A stretch of DNA of 64,000 bases from Halobaculum sp. CBA1158 (GTDB lineage Archaea > Halobacteriota > Halobacteria > Halobacteriales > Haloferacaceae): the NCBI RefSeq assembly GCF_021431925.1, contig NZ_CP090371.1, positions 2,542,001 to 2,606,000 of the forward strand, in the 5' to 3' direction. Shown here piece after piece: positions 40,693-49,258 of the stretch. Position numbers and translations under genes: made by a program. The notes beneath the pieces are model-generated. The model saw nothing but the letters and a program-made list of their open reading frames with translations. It made no database searches and had not been told where the DNA came from. How positions within the stretch are numbered: the stretch's first letter is position 1; each line of letters begins with the position of its first letter.

Positions 40693-41988
40693 ATGACGGA
40701 GTCGCTGCTGGCCGCCGCGCGCCGGGCCCCGCGCGAGACGTGGGTCGTCGTCGGGGCCGTCTCGGCCTCGCAGTACCTCAACCACGCGTACCTCGTGTTG
40801 TTCCCGCCGATCCTGAGCGTCCTCTCGGGGGAGTTCACCGTCGGGCTGGCGGCGCTGGGCGTCGCGCTCGGCGTCCAGGGCGCGACCAACACAGCGTTTC
40901 AGCTCCCCTTCGGTCACCTCGCGGACCGCTACGACCGGACGATCGCGCTCGGCCTCTCGTCGGTGCTGGGCGCGCTGGGCGTGTTGCTGGCGGCGGCAGC
41001 GCCCACGTTCGAGTGGCTGCTCGTCGCGCAGGCGGTCATCGGCGTCGGCGTCGCGGGCCACCACCCGGCGCACTACCCGCTCATCTCCGATTCGACCCCC
41101 GAGACCCTGATGGGCCGAGCGTACAGCCTCTACGGCTTCGGCGGGTCGGTCGGGTTCGCGACGCCCCCCGTGCTCATCGCCGGCGTCGTCTCGGCCGGCT
41201 ACTCCTGGCGCGTTGGCGTCGGCCTCATCGGCGCGGTCGGGCTCGCGTACGCCGTCGCCGTCACCTGGCTGTTCGCCGCGCGCGTCGACGACGCCGTCAC
41301 CGCTCCGAACCGGAGCCGCGACCGGGGCGACGCCGACGGCTCCGGAAGGGACGCCGACGACGCCGAAAGGAGCCGTACTCGCGGAACGTGGGTCGAGCGC
41401 ACGCGGGCGTACCTGCGCGAGCTCGCGGCCGCACCGGGGATACTCGCCCTGGCGCTTTTGGCGCTCGTGAGCTCCACCGCGGGCTGGGGATTCACCAGCT
41501 ACGTCGTCGTGTTCCTCGAGGACGGCTACGGCCTCTCGCTGTCGCGCGCGAACCTCGCGCTCACCGGGTCGTACCTCGTCGGCGCGCTCGCCGTGTTCGT
41601 CGGCGGCGACCTCTCCGACCGGATCAGCGCCGGGCCGGTGATGGTCGCCAGCTTCGCCGCGGTCGGCGCGCTCGTCGGCCTCCTCGCGCTCGGCGTCGTC
41701 GGTCCGCTGGCGGCGATCGGACTCGTGTTGCTCGTCGGCGGCGCGCGGTCGATCGCCGGGCCGGCGCGCTCGAAGCTCACCGACGCGTTCGCGCCCGACG
41801 GCACCACGGGCACCAGCTTCGCGATCACCACGATCGGCGTCATGCTGGGCAACGCCGTCGCGCCGCCGGCGTTCGGCTACCTCATCGAGACGGCCGGTCG
41901 CCGGGCGGCGTTCCTCGCGGTCGCCGGCGTCTCACTCCTCGCCGTTCTCCTCACCGTCGGCCTCATCGCCCGGTTCGGCGACGCCTGA
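40693..41988 (+). CDS. Major facilitator superfamily transporter
   Basis: A 431-residue MFS protein with twelve predicted helices in two halves, separated by a polar central loop of ~45 residues (RSRDRGDADGSGRDADDAER). The MFS loop motif is present as GHLADRYDRT after helix 2 and GDLSDRISAG in the second half. Substrate is unknown. The 3' end overlaps the convergent gene by 57 bp. Confidence 0.86.
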   Translation: MTESLLAAARRAPRETWVVVGAVSASQYLNHAYLVLFPPILSVLSGEFTVGLAALGVALGVQGATNTAFQLPFGHLADRYDRTIALGLSSVLGALGVLLAAAAPTFEWLLVAQAVIGVGVAGHHPAHYPLISDSTPETLMGRAYSLYGFGGSVGFATPPVLIAGVVSAGYSWRVGVGLIGAVGLAYAVAVTWLFAARVDDAVTAPNRSRDRGDADGSGRDADDAERSRTRGTWVERTRAYLRELAAAPGILALALLALVSSTAGWGFTSYVVVFLEDGYGLSLSRANLALTGSYLVGALAVFVGGDLSDRISAGPVMVASFAAVGALVGLLALGVVGPLAAIGLVLLVGGARSIAGPARSKLTDAFAPDGTTGTSFAITTIGVMLGNAVAPPAFGYLIETAGRRAAFLAVAGVSLLAVLLTVGLIARFGDA

Positions 41989-42315
41989 GGCGGGGCGGTC
42001 GACGCCGTCGACGCCGTCGGCGTCTCCGGTCTCGTCCGCGTCGGCGACGCCGTCCGTCCGCCCCGCGTCGCCCGCGCGGTCGCCGGCGGCGACGGCGGCG
42101 CGGCGTTCCTGTGCGACCGCGATCCGTTCGTGGGCGCGGACGAACCGGTACAGCAGCCACAGCAGGAACGCGACCGAGACGAAGTAGACGACCGCGAGAA
42201 TCTGGCCCAGGATCAGAACGGCGTAGAGGCTGACGAGGACGAACAGCACGACGACCGCGATCCCGGTTCGGGAACTCAGCGACTGTCGGAGGGTGGGCGG
42301 GGACTCGCTTGACAC
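41932..42315 (-). CDS. Small membrane protein with acidic tail
   Basis: A 127-residue protein with a GTG start (42315-42313). Two closely spaced hydrophobic helices (about 18-58: TGIAVVVLFVLVSLYAVLIL) are followed by a cytoplasmic-type basic turn (RFVRAHERIAVAQERR) and a ~55-residue Asp/Gly/Ala tail. Its last 57 bp lie antisense to the end of the MFS gene. Function is unknown. Confidence 0.68.
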   Translation of the reverse strand: MSSESPPTLRQSLSSRTGIAVVVLFVLVSLYAVLILGQILAVVYFVSVAFLLWLLYRFVRAHERIAVAQERRAAVAAGDRAGDAGRTDGVADADETGDADGVDGVDRPASGVAEPGDEADGEENGEE

Positions 42316-42749
42316 GGACCGCGATCCTCACGGGGGGGTGATAAATCGGGGCGGTAGGTGGGAACGGAAGGCGAGCGGACGACGAAGCTGAGAGTCAACC
42401 GATCACTAGCAGTTGTACCGCGAGCGAGGGCCGTCAGGCCCGAGCGAGCGGCAGTTTTGTCATTACGGGAAATCTTCGATTTCCCGTCAGCAGTCGGAAC
42501 GCTCCGCGTTCCGACGGCATGAACGGGTTTTCAATGAGGGTTCCCGCAGGCCGCCGGAGGCGGCCGAGGAAACCCTCATCCGAAAAGCGGTTCTTTGTGG
42601 GCGGCTCGGGCCACGCGGCCTCACTCCGTTCGGCCGCGCACACCTCGCCGTTCACGAGAGCTCCGCTCTCGTGAGCTCACGAGACGCGCAGCGTCTCGTG
42701 AACGCCGGACCGCCGAGGTCTCGCTCGCTCCGCTCGCTTCGACCTCGCC
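42316..42749. other. 434-bp gene-free region with a hairpin array
   Basis: No protein gene is called on either strand. The first ~110 bp carry the promoter side of the small membrane protein gene. From 42428 to 42747 nearly the whole sequence consists of inverted repeats, listed in the following entry. Confidence 0.6.
42428..42747. repeat. Array of unrelated perfect hairpins
   Basis: Stems identified: 42465-42474 with 42478-42487 (10 bp, loop TTC); 42493-42502 with 42506-42515 (10 bp, loop TCC); 42534-42542 with 42571-42579 (9 bp) enclosing GGCCGCC/GGCGGCC around GGA; 42615-42620 with 42632-42637 (6 bp); 42652-42661 with 42665-42674 (10 bp, loop TCC); 42677-42687 with 42691-42701 (11 bp, loop GCA). 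Outer pairs also exist near 42428-42441 and 42714-42747. Stem sequences differ but loops are almost always three bases. The array lies just after the 3' end of the aldehyde oxidoreductase gene. Confidence 0.8.
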
Positions 42750-44678
42750 TCAGTCGTCAGCGGGCGCGACGCCGGAGTCGCCCGAGGAGACGCCCGTGCC
42801 CGGCCCGACCTCGATGTCGAGCTCGTCGAGCTTCTCGTCGGGGACGACGCCGTCGACCCAGCCGCGCGTCTCGTAGTACTCCTCTTTCATCTCGGGGAGC
42901 TCGCAGTACTCGCCCTCGGAGCCGCCCTGGCCGCGGATGCCGTCCTCGAGGAACCGCGCCGGCAGGGAGTCGTCGCTGCCGTCGAAGCCGTTGAGGTTGT
43001 TGTAGTAGCGCTCCAGGTTGTAGACGCGCTCGCCGGCCTCGATCAGGTCGTCCTCGGTCACGTCGCGGCCGGTCATGCCGTTGTACTGCATGACGTACTC
43101 CTCGATGCCCTCGGCGAACGCGTTGAACTTGCAGATGTCGAACGAGTCAGAGATGGCGTGCAGGTCCTGGAAGGTGACCGTCAGCTCGCCTTTGCCCTCG
43201 TGCTCGTAGGGGTCGACCTTCTGCGGGATGCCGAGGATCTCCGCGGCCGGCGTGTACGCGCGCAGGTGGCACGCGCCCCGGTTGGAGGTGGCGTACGCGA
43301 TGCCCATGCCCTTCATGCAGCGCGGGTCGTACGCCGGGATCGTCTGGCCCTTGACCGCAAGCGAGTTGTCGTGGGCGTCGAAGCGCTCGGCGAGGCCGTT
43401 CGCGCCCTCCGCCAGCGCGTCCGGGAGTTCGCCCTCGCGACGGGCCGTCTCCTCGATGAGGTCGATCATCCGCTCTGAGTCGCCCCAGTCGAGTTGCTCG
43501 TCGAGGTCGTCGAGCTTGCCCTCCTCGGACATCTCCATCGCCATGGCCATCATGTTGCCCATCTCGATGGTGTCGACGCCCATGTCGTTGCACCGCTGGA
43601 TCATCACGGCGATCTCGTCGCGGTCGGTGTGTGCGGAGTTCGGACCCAGCGCGAACGCCGACTCGTACTCGTAGGACTCGGTGCGCACGTTGAGGTCCTC
43701 GCCCTTGTGCGTCACCGACACCTCGACCTCCTTCTTACACGCGACCGGACAGGAGTGGCAGGTCGGCTCGTCGACGAGGATGTTCTCGCGGACGTTCTCG
43801 CCGGAGACGCGCTCGGCGTCGATGTCGACGCCCTCGGAGCCGCTGTAGGCGCTCGTCGAGGTGTACTTGCCGTTCTTCGTCGGCAGGCCGTCCATCTCCT
43901 CGGTCGCGTTCATCAGGACGTTCGTCCCGTACAGCGAGAGGCCGCCCTCGTTGGGCGCGGTCACGTCCGACTCCTGGATCACCTCCATCGCCTGCTGGTA
44001 CCCCTCCTGGAACGTCTCCGGCTCGGCCGGCTTGGGCATCTTGGTGCCCGACTTGACGACGACCGCCTTCAGGTTCTTCGAGCCCATCACAGCGCCGGTG
44101 CCGCCGCGGCCCGAGGCGCGGTCGTCCTCGTTGACGATGCAGGCGTACTTGACGCCGTTCTCGCCGCCGGGACCGATCGCCATCACCGAGACGTTGCGAC
44201 CGACGGTGCCGTCGACCTCCTCGCCGAGGGTGTCGATGGTGTCGTGGACGCCCTCGCCCGCCACGTGGGAGGCGTCGCGCAGTTCGACCTCACCGTCCTC
44301 GACGACCGCGTACACCGGCTCGTCGCTCGCGCCGTCGAACACGAGGCCGTCGAAGCCGGCCCACTTGAGTCGCGCCCCCGACCAGCCGCCGTGGTGACTG
44401 TCGGTGACGGTCCCCGTGAGCGGGGACTTCGTCACGACCGCGATCCGGCCGGACATCACCGTCTGCGTTCCCGTGAGCGGCCCGTTCATGAAGCAGAGCC
44501 GGTTGTCCGGCCCCATCGGGTCCACGTCGGGACCCGCGTCGAACACGTACTTCACGCCGAGGCCGCGCGCGCCGATGTACTTGCGCGCGTCGTCGTCGTC
44601 GACGCCCGCATACGATACGTCACCGTCCGAGAGGTCCACGTGGGCGACGTGGTCCCTGAATCCACCGAGGTCGGTCAT
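42750..44678 (-). CDS. aor: Aldehyde:ferredoxin oxidoreductase (tungsten/molybdenum pterin)
   Basis: A 642-residue enzyme oxidising aldehydes to acids with ferredoxin as acceptor. It has the AOR N-terminal fold (VDLSDGDVSYAGVDDDDARK, GARGLGVKYVFD), pterin-binding RASGRGGTGAVMGSKNLKA, and [4Fe-4S] ligands CHSCPVACK (about 305-313) with a later Cys in FDICKFNAF. The last ~20 residues are an acidic tail. Which aldehyde and whether W or Mo is used cannot be told. It is monocistronic. Confidence 0.93.
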   Translation of the reverse strand: MTDLGGFRDHVAHVDLSDGDVSYAGVDDDDARKYIGARGLGVKYVFDAGPDVDPMGPDNRLCFMNGPLTGTQTVMSGRIAVVTKSPLTGTVTDSHHGGWSGARLKWAGFDGLVFDGASDEPVYAVVEDGEVELRDASHVAGEGVHDTIDTLGEEVDGTVGRNVSVMAIGPGGENGVKYACIVNEDDRASGRGGTGAVMGSKNLKAVVVKSGTKMPKPAEPETFQEGYQQAMEVIQESDVTAPNEGGLSLYGTNVLMNATEEMDGLPTKNGKYTSTSAYSGSEGVDIDAERVSGENVRENILVDEPTCHSCPVACKKEVEVSVTHKGEDLNVRTESYEYESAFALGPNSAHTDRDEIAVMIQRCNDMGVDTIEMGNMMAMAMEMSEEGKLDDLDEQLDWGDSERMIDLIEETARREGELPDALAEGANGLAERFDAHDNSLAVKGQTIPAYDPRCMKGMGIAYATSNRGACHLRAYTPAAEILGIPQKVDPYEHEGKGELTVTFQDLHAISDSFDICKFNAFAEGIEEYVMQYNGMTGRDVTEDDLIEAGERVYNLERYYNNLNGFDGSDDSLPARFLEDGIRGQGGSEGEYCELPEMKEEYYETRGWVDGVVPDEKLDELDIEVGPGTGVSSGDSGVAPADD

Positions 44679-44817
44679 GGTAATCTACAATCGTTATATA
44701 GTGCCGGAGTCTGTTAGCCGTTGCCACAGCGGGGTAACCGGTATCGATTAAGCCCTGCTCACTACGCCGACGGCGAGGCCGGCGCTGTTTTCCCGAAGCA
44801 GTCCCGTGATCCGAGCG

Positions 44818-45339
44818 ATGGACGCGTTCGAACGCCGGGCGGCAATCGTCGCCGCGATCACGACGGTCGTCGTTACGGCCTCGCTCCTCCCGATGCCGAC
44901 CGGGAGCGAGGCCGGCGGCACCGTCGCTCCGCCCGGGAGCGACCTCGTCATGCACGCCGTCGGCTACGCCGCCGTCGCGTACACGCTCGCGCGGACGCTC
45001 CCGACGCGGGGGCGTCGTCGGTCACTTCTCGCGCTCGTCGGCGTCGCCGTCGCGGCGACGGGGATCGGCGCGGGCGTCGAACTCGCGCAGGAGTTCGTGC
45101 CCGGGCGGACGCCCTCCCTGCTCGACGGCGTCGCCAACGCGGTCGGCGCGGTCGGCGGGGCGCTGCTGTGGCTCCGGCGAGACCGCGGCGGCGACCGCGA
45201 CAGCGACGCTGACCGCGAGGTCGACGGCAACGCCGACAGCGACAGCAACGCCGACAGCACCGCCGACCGCGACCGCGACGGCGACAGCACCGCCGACCGC
45301 GACCGCGACAGCGACGACGACCCCCGACCCATTCGGTGA
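44818..45339 (+). CDS. VanZ-like family membrane protein
   Basis: A 173-residue protein with four hydrophobic helices. The VanZ-like core is SDLVMHAVGYAAVAYTLAR and ELAQEFVPGRTPSLLDGVAN, with the conserved His and Glu-x2-Gln. The last ~50 residues are an Asp/Arg/Ser repeat containing two exact 30-bp DNA units (45253-45282 and 45283-45312, differing in the final codon). Function is unknown. ATG 44818 is chosen; an in-frame GTG at 44806 is possible. Confidence 0.78.
   Translation: MDAFERRAAIVAAITTVVVTASLLPMPTGSEAGGTVAPPGSDLVMHAVGYAAVAYTLARTLPTRGRRRSLLALVGVAVAATGIGAGVELAQEFVPGRTPSLLDGVANAVGAVGGALLWLRRDRGGDRDSDADREVDGNADSDSNADSTADRDRDGDSTADRDRDSDDDPRPIR
45253..45312 (+). repeat. 30-bp tandem repeat inside the VanZ-like gene
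   Basis: Two adjacent 30-bp units encoding DSTADRDRDG and DSTADRDRDS, differing only in the last codon. It is in frame and adds to the disordered charged tail. Confidence 0.85.
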
Positions 45340-45391
45340 CCGAGACCGGTCGAGCGAAGCCGTTTTCCGCGGGAGTCGCTCACTCCCGCCA

Positions 45392-46468
45392 ATGAGCCAG
45401 CCGAGCCCCGAGGTCTACGAGCGCGACCGCGGGATGGACGCCCACAACGCGGTCATGCGCGACATCCGGGCCGAGCGCGACGAGACGTACGACCCGCACG
45501 AGCCGACCCGGGTGTGGCTCGACGAGGACAACACGCCCGACGGCGTCAAGACGAGTCTGACGATCATCCTCAACACCGGCGGCTGCCGGTGGGCCCGCGC
45601 CGGCGGCTGTACCATGTGCGGCTACGTCGCCGAGTCCGTCGAGGGCGGAAGCGTCTCCCACGAGGCGCTCATGGACCAGATCGACGTCTGCCTCGACCAC
45701 GAGGACGAGAACGCGGACGACCCCGCCGAGCTGATCAAGATCTACACCTCCGGCTCCTTCCTCGACGAGCGCGAGGTGTCCGCCGAGACGCGCGCGGCCG
45801 TCGGCGAGGCGTTCGCCGACCGCGAGCGCATCGTCGTCGAATCGCTCCCCGACTTCGTCGCCGGCGAGAAACTGGCCGACTTCACCGACCACGGCCTCGA
45901 GACCGATGTGGCCGTCGGCCTGGAGACGGCGACCGACCGCGTCCGCCACGACTGCGTGAACAAGTACTTCGCCTTCTCGGACTTCGAGGACGCCTGCGCG
46001 GAGGCCGCGGAGGCGGGCGCGGGCGTGAAGGCGTACCTCCTGATGAAGCCGCCGTTCCTCGCGGAGTCGGAGGCGCTGGCGGACATGGTCTCCTCGGTCG
46101 AGCGGTGCGCCGCCGTCGACAACTGCCACACGGTCTCGATGAACCCCTGCAACGTCCAGCGGTACACGATGGTCGACGAACTCCACTTCCGCGGGGGCTA
46201 CCGCCCGCCGTGGCTGTGGTCGGTCGCGGCCGTGCTGGAGCGGACGGCCGACGCCGACGCCATCGTCGTCTCCGACCCTGTGGGCCACGGGAGCGACCGC
46301 GGCCCGCACAACTGCGGCGAGTGCGACGACCGCGTCCAGACGGCGATCAAGGACTTCGACCTCCGGCAGGACCCCTCGGTGTTCGAGCAGGTCTCCTGCG
46401 AGTGCGAGCGCACCTGGGAACTCGTGCTCGAGGAGGAGACGGCGTTCAACCAGCCCCTGACGCGGTAG
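45392..46468 (+). CDS. Archaeosine biosynthesis radical SAM protein RaSEA
   Basis: A 358-residue radical SAM enzyme that acts with ArcS to form archaeosine at position 15 of archaeal tRNAs. The cluster-binding region GGCRWARAGGCTMCGY shows the long-spaced Cys pattern characteristic of this family, followed by LIKIYTSGSFLDEREV and VGLETATDRVRHDCVNK. The C-terminal zinc-ribbon-like region has NCGECDDRV and SCECERTW. It is monocistronic between the VanZ-like and VOC genes. Confidence 0.9.
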   Translation: MSQPSPEVYERDRGMDAHNAVMRDIRAERDETYDPHEPTRVWLDEDNTPDGVKTSLTIILNTGGCRWARAGGCTMCGYVAESVEGGSVSHEALMDQIDVCLDHEDENADDPAELIKIYTSGSFLDEREVSAETRAAVGEAFADRERIVVESLPDFVAGEKLADFTDHGLETDVAVGLETATDRVRHDCVNKYFAFSDFEDACAEAAEAGAGVKAYLLMKPPFLAESEALADMVSSVERCAAVDNCHTVSMNPCNVQRYTMVDELHFRGGYRPPWLWSVAAVLERTADADAIVVSDPVGHGSDRGPHNCGECDDRVQTAIKDFDLRQDPSVFEQVSCECERTWELVLEEETAFNQPLTR

Positions 46469-46619
46469 ACGACCCGAAGGGTCGGACCGCCGGCCCGGCG
46501 ACGAGGCGGCGGAGGCGAACGCGGGCCGGACTTATGTGCTCCCATCGCGACGGACCGTCCGTGATCCGGACAGCACCGCGCAGGCGACGCAGTACCCGAA
46601 CGGCGACCCGGAGGAGTCG

Positions 46620-47003
46620 ATGAATCTCACCGGGCTGGACCACCTCGTCCTCCGCGTCGAAGACGTCGAGGAGTCGCTCGCGTTCTACGAGTCGATCGGC
46701 GGCGAGCCGGTCACCTTCGGCGAGGGCCGACGCGCCGTAGCGCTCGGCGACCAGAAGATCAACCTCCACCCGCTCGATCCCGACGTGGAGCCCGTCGCGG
46801 CCGCGCCGACCGTCGGGAGCGGCGACCTCTGCGTGCTCACGGACGAGCCGATCGAGTCGGTCGAGCGCGACCTGGCGGAGCGGGAGATCGAGGTGATCAC
46901 GGGGCCGATCGAACGCTCGGGCGCTGTCGGCCCGATCGAGTCGGTGTACGTCCGCGACCCCGACGGGAACCTCGTCGAGATCGCCGCGTACGTCGACGGG
47001 TGA
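46620..47003 (+). CDS. VOC superfamily (glyoxalase/dioxygenase) protein
   Basis: A 127-residue vicinal oxygen chelate protein with two beta-alpha-beta-beta-beta units. Metal ligands are probably His8 (GLDHLVLRV), His in INLHPL and Glu in DPDGNLVEIAAY. The family includes glyoxalase I, dioxygenases and resistance proteins; the specific reaction is not evident. The ATG at 46620 fits the family start. Confidence 0.87.
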   Translation: MNLTGLDHLVLRVEDVEESLAFYESIGGEPVTFGEGRRAVALGDQKINLHPLDPDVEPVAAAPTVGSGDLCVLTDEPIESVERDLAEREIEVITGPIERSGAVGPIESVYVRDPDGNLVEIAAYVDG

Positions 47004-47072
47004 GGCCGCTGGGACGACGACGAGCACGGACGCGACCGCGGACCGAAGCGTGTCGACGACCGCGACCGCGAC

Positions 47073-47750
47073 CTACTCCGCGAACGCCCGCAACACGCCC
47101 TGTCCGTCGGTGCCGCCCACGTCCGGGAGCGTCGCGCGCTCGGGGTGGGGCATCATCACCGCGACCGTCTCTCGCGCGCCGAGGATCCCCGCGACGTTCG
47201 CCGTCGAGCCGTTGGGGTTCGCCGCGTCGGTGACCGCGCCCTCGGCGTCGCAGTAGCGGAACAGCACGCGGTTCTCGTCCTCCAGCGTCGCCAGGCGGTC
47301 CTCGCGGATCTCGAAGCGGCCCTCGCCGTGGGCGATCGGCACCTCGATCACGTCGCCGGCGTCGTACGCCGCGGTCCACGGCGTGTCCGCGCGCTCGACG
47401 CGCAGGTGGACGTGTTCACACCGGAACCGCGCCGTGCGGTTCGTCGTGAACGCGCCCTCGGTCAGCCCGGCCTCGCAGCCGATCTGCGCGCCGTTGCAGA
47501 CGCCAAGCACCGGCGTCCCCGCCTCAGCCGCCTCGCGCACCTCCGCCATGATCGGCTGGCGGGCGGCCATCGCACCCGCCCGGAGGTAATCGCCGTAGGA
47601 GAACCCGCCGGGGACGACGACGCCGTCGGTGTCGGCCGGGAGGCCGTCGGCGTGCCAGACACGCTCGGCGTCGACGCCGAGGTGCGAGAGCGCGCTGACG
47701 GCGTCGCGGTCGCAGTTGGAGCCGCCGAACTGGATCACAGAGACCGTCAT
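47073..47750 (-). CDS. purQ: Phosphoribosylformylglycinamidine synthase, glutaminase subunit PurQ
   Basis: A 225-residue class I glutamine amidotransferase supplying ammonia to PurL in step four of purine synthesis. The nucleophilic cysteine lies in PVLGVCNGAQIG and the His-Glu pair in MMPHPERAT. The length is normal. Its ATG overlaps the purS stop by 4 bp (ATGA). purL is not in the window. Confidence 0.95.
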   Translation of the reverse strand: MTVSVIQFGGSNCDRDAVSALSHLGVDAERVWHADGLPADTDGVVVPGGFSYGDYLRAGAMAARQPIMAEVREAAEAGTPVLGVCNGAQIGCEAGLTEGAFTTNRTARFRCEHVHLRVERADTPWTAAYDAGDVIEVPIAHGEGRFEIREDRLATLEDENRVLFRYCDAEGAVTDAANPNGSTANVAGILGARETVAVMMPHPERATLPDVGGTDGQGVLRAFAE

Positions 47751-48001
47751 TCGCGCGCCTCGACCGCCACCTCGTAGTCGTGGATGGTCGGGTTCGCGAG
47801 CAGCCGTTCGGCCATCTCGTCGGCGCGCTCGCCCGCCTCGTCGGCGTCGGCTGCGTCGAGGTCGATCTCGAAGCGGTCGGCCGAGCGGAGGTCCTCGAGG
47901 TCGAACCCGAGGCGCTCGAGCGCTCCCTGGGTCGTCTCGGCCTCGGGGTCGAGCACCCCCCGCTTCAGCCGCACGGTCACCGTGGCGGTGTAGCCGGTCA
48001 T
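47747..48001 (-). CDS. purS: Phosphoribosylformylglycinamidine synthase subunit PurS
   Basis: An 84-residue PurS protein (MTGYTATVTVRLKRGVLDPE, ETTQGALERLGF) that bridges PurL and PurQ in the archaeal FGAM synthase complex. ATG 48001 gives the usual N-terminus; ATG 48022 would add seven residues. It is coupled to purQ and divergent from purU. Confidence 0.93.
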   Translation of the reverse strand: MTGYTATVTVRLKRGVLDPEAETTQGALERLGFDLEDLRSADRFEIDLDAADADEAGERADEMAERLLANPTIHDYEVAVEARE

Positions 48002-48122
48002 CGATCGAACCTGCGAGTCCATGCGTAAAATCCGTTTCGGGACGCCCACGATACACACGTTCGTGTACGGCAGTCGTCGCGCGGAGCGACACCGGTTTAC
48101 TCGCCGACGAGGAAACGGACGT

Positions 48123-49043
48123 ATGGAAGCGGCCGACCGTCCGACACCGAGGCGCTGGGACACCGAGATCGTCGTCGTCGGGGACGACGCGACCGGACTG
48201 GTCGCCCGCGTCACCTCCCTGCTGTTCGAGCGCGGCTGCAACATCGAGGACCTCGACCAGGACGTGCGCGACGGCGTGTTCCGGATGCGCCTCCACGCCG
48301 ACACCGACGGGATGGTGTGCAAGCCCGCGACGCTGGAGGAGGACCTGCAGGACCTGGGCGACGAACTCGGCGTCGACATCCGGGTGCGCCTCGCCGACGC
48401 CGACGCCGCGCGCAAGGCCGCGCTGCTCGTGACCAAGGAGGACCACGCGCCGCGGGCCGTCTTGGAGGCGTGTGCGGACGGCACCCTCGACGCGGAGGTG
48501 CCGGTGATGATCGGCAACCACGACACGCTGTCCCCCCTCGCCGACGAGTACGACGTGCCGTTCGTCGACGTGGGCGACGACGGCGGCTCCCACGACGAGC
48601 GCGAGCTGCTGCGCGTGCTCGACGAGTACGACGTGGACTGCCTGGTGCTCGCGCGGTTCATGCGCATTCTCTCGCCCGAGATCGTCTTCCGGTACGAGGG
48701 ACGGATCCTCAACGTCCACCCCTCGTTGCTGCCGGCGTATCCCGGCGCGGAGGCGTACCGGCAGGCCGTCGAAGGCGGCGCGCGCGTCCACGGCGCGACC
48801 GCCCACTACGTCACGACCGACCTCGATCAGGGGCCGATCATCGCCCAGCGGGCGTTCCGCGTCGACCCCGACGACGGCCCCGAAGACCTGAAAGCGCGCG
48901 GCCAGCCGCTGGAGGCGGAGGCGCTCGTGGCGGGCCTGCGGGCGCACCTCGACGACGCGGTCGTCGTGCGTCGCGGGCGGACCCACTTCCGCGAGGGCGT
49001 CGACCCCGACGCCTACGATCTGGGCGGCGTCGCCGCCGAGTAG
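48123..49043 (+). CDS. purU: Formyltetrahydrofolate deformylase-like protein
   Basis: A 306-residue protein with an N-terminal ACT domain (DTEIVVVGDDATGLVARVTS) and a C-terminal formyltransferase-fold domain. Catalytic features are the IGNHD Asn-His, NVHPSLLPAYPGAEAYRQAV and TTDLDQGPII with the Asp. PurU releases formate from 10-formyl-THF; a GAR transformylase role is less likely because of the ACT domain. It is divergent from purS and purQ. Confidence 0.9.
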   Translation: MEAADRPTPRRWDTEIVVVGDDATGLVARVTSLLFERGCNIEDLDQDVRDGVFRMRLHADTDGMVCKPATLEEDLQDLGDELGVDIRVRLADADAARKAALLVTKEDHAPRAVLEACADGTLDAEVPVMIGNHDTLSPLADEYDVPFVDVGDDGGSHDERELLRVLDEYDVDCLVLARFMRILSPEIVFRYEGRILNVHPSLLPAYPGAEAYRQAVEGGARVHGATAHYVTTDLDQGPIIAQRAFRVDPDDGPEDLKARGQPLEAEALVAGLRAHLDDAVVVRRGRTHFREGVDPDAYDLGGVAAE

Positions 49044-49086
49044 CCGCACGTAACGGTTAATTCACACGCGCCCCCACTATCCGGTC

Positions 49087-49233
49087 GTGACCGGGGGACG
49101 AGCCACGCACGAGCGGTTCGGCGGACGCCTAACGCTGTTCGTCGTGCTGCTGGCGGCGATCGTGCTCGGCGTGTTCCTCTACTACACCGACCGGATCCTG
49201 GCGTCGCTGCCGTCGCCGCTTCCGGTGTTCTGA
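49087..49233 (+). CDS. 48-residue single-helix membrane protein
   Basis: GTG-started (49087). Residues 1-15 are polar and basic (TGGRATHERFGGR), followed by one strong helix (LTLFVVLLAAIVLGVFLYYT) and a Pro-rich end SLPSPLPVF. The basic N-terminus suggests the N-in orientation. It lies between purU and convergent purC. Function is unknown. Confidence 0.62.
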   Translation: MTGGRATHERFGGRLTLFVVLLAAIVLGVFLYYTDRILASLPSPLPVF

Positions 49234-49258
49234 TCCCCGCCCGGGGGCCGGCCGCCGC

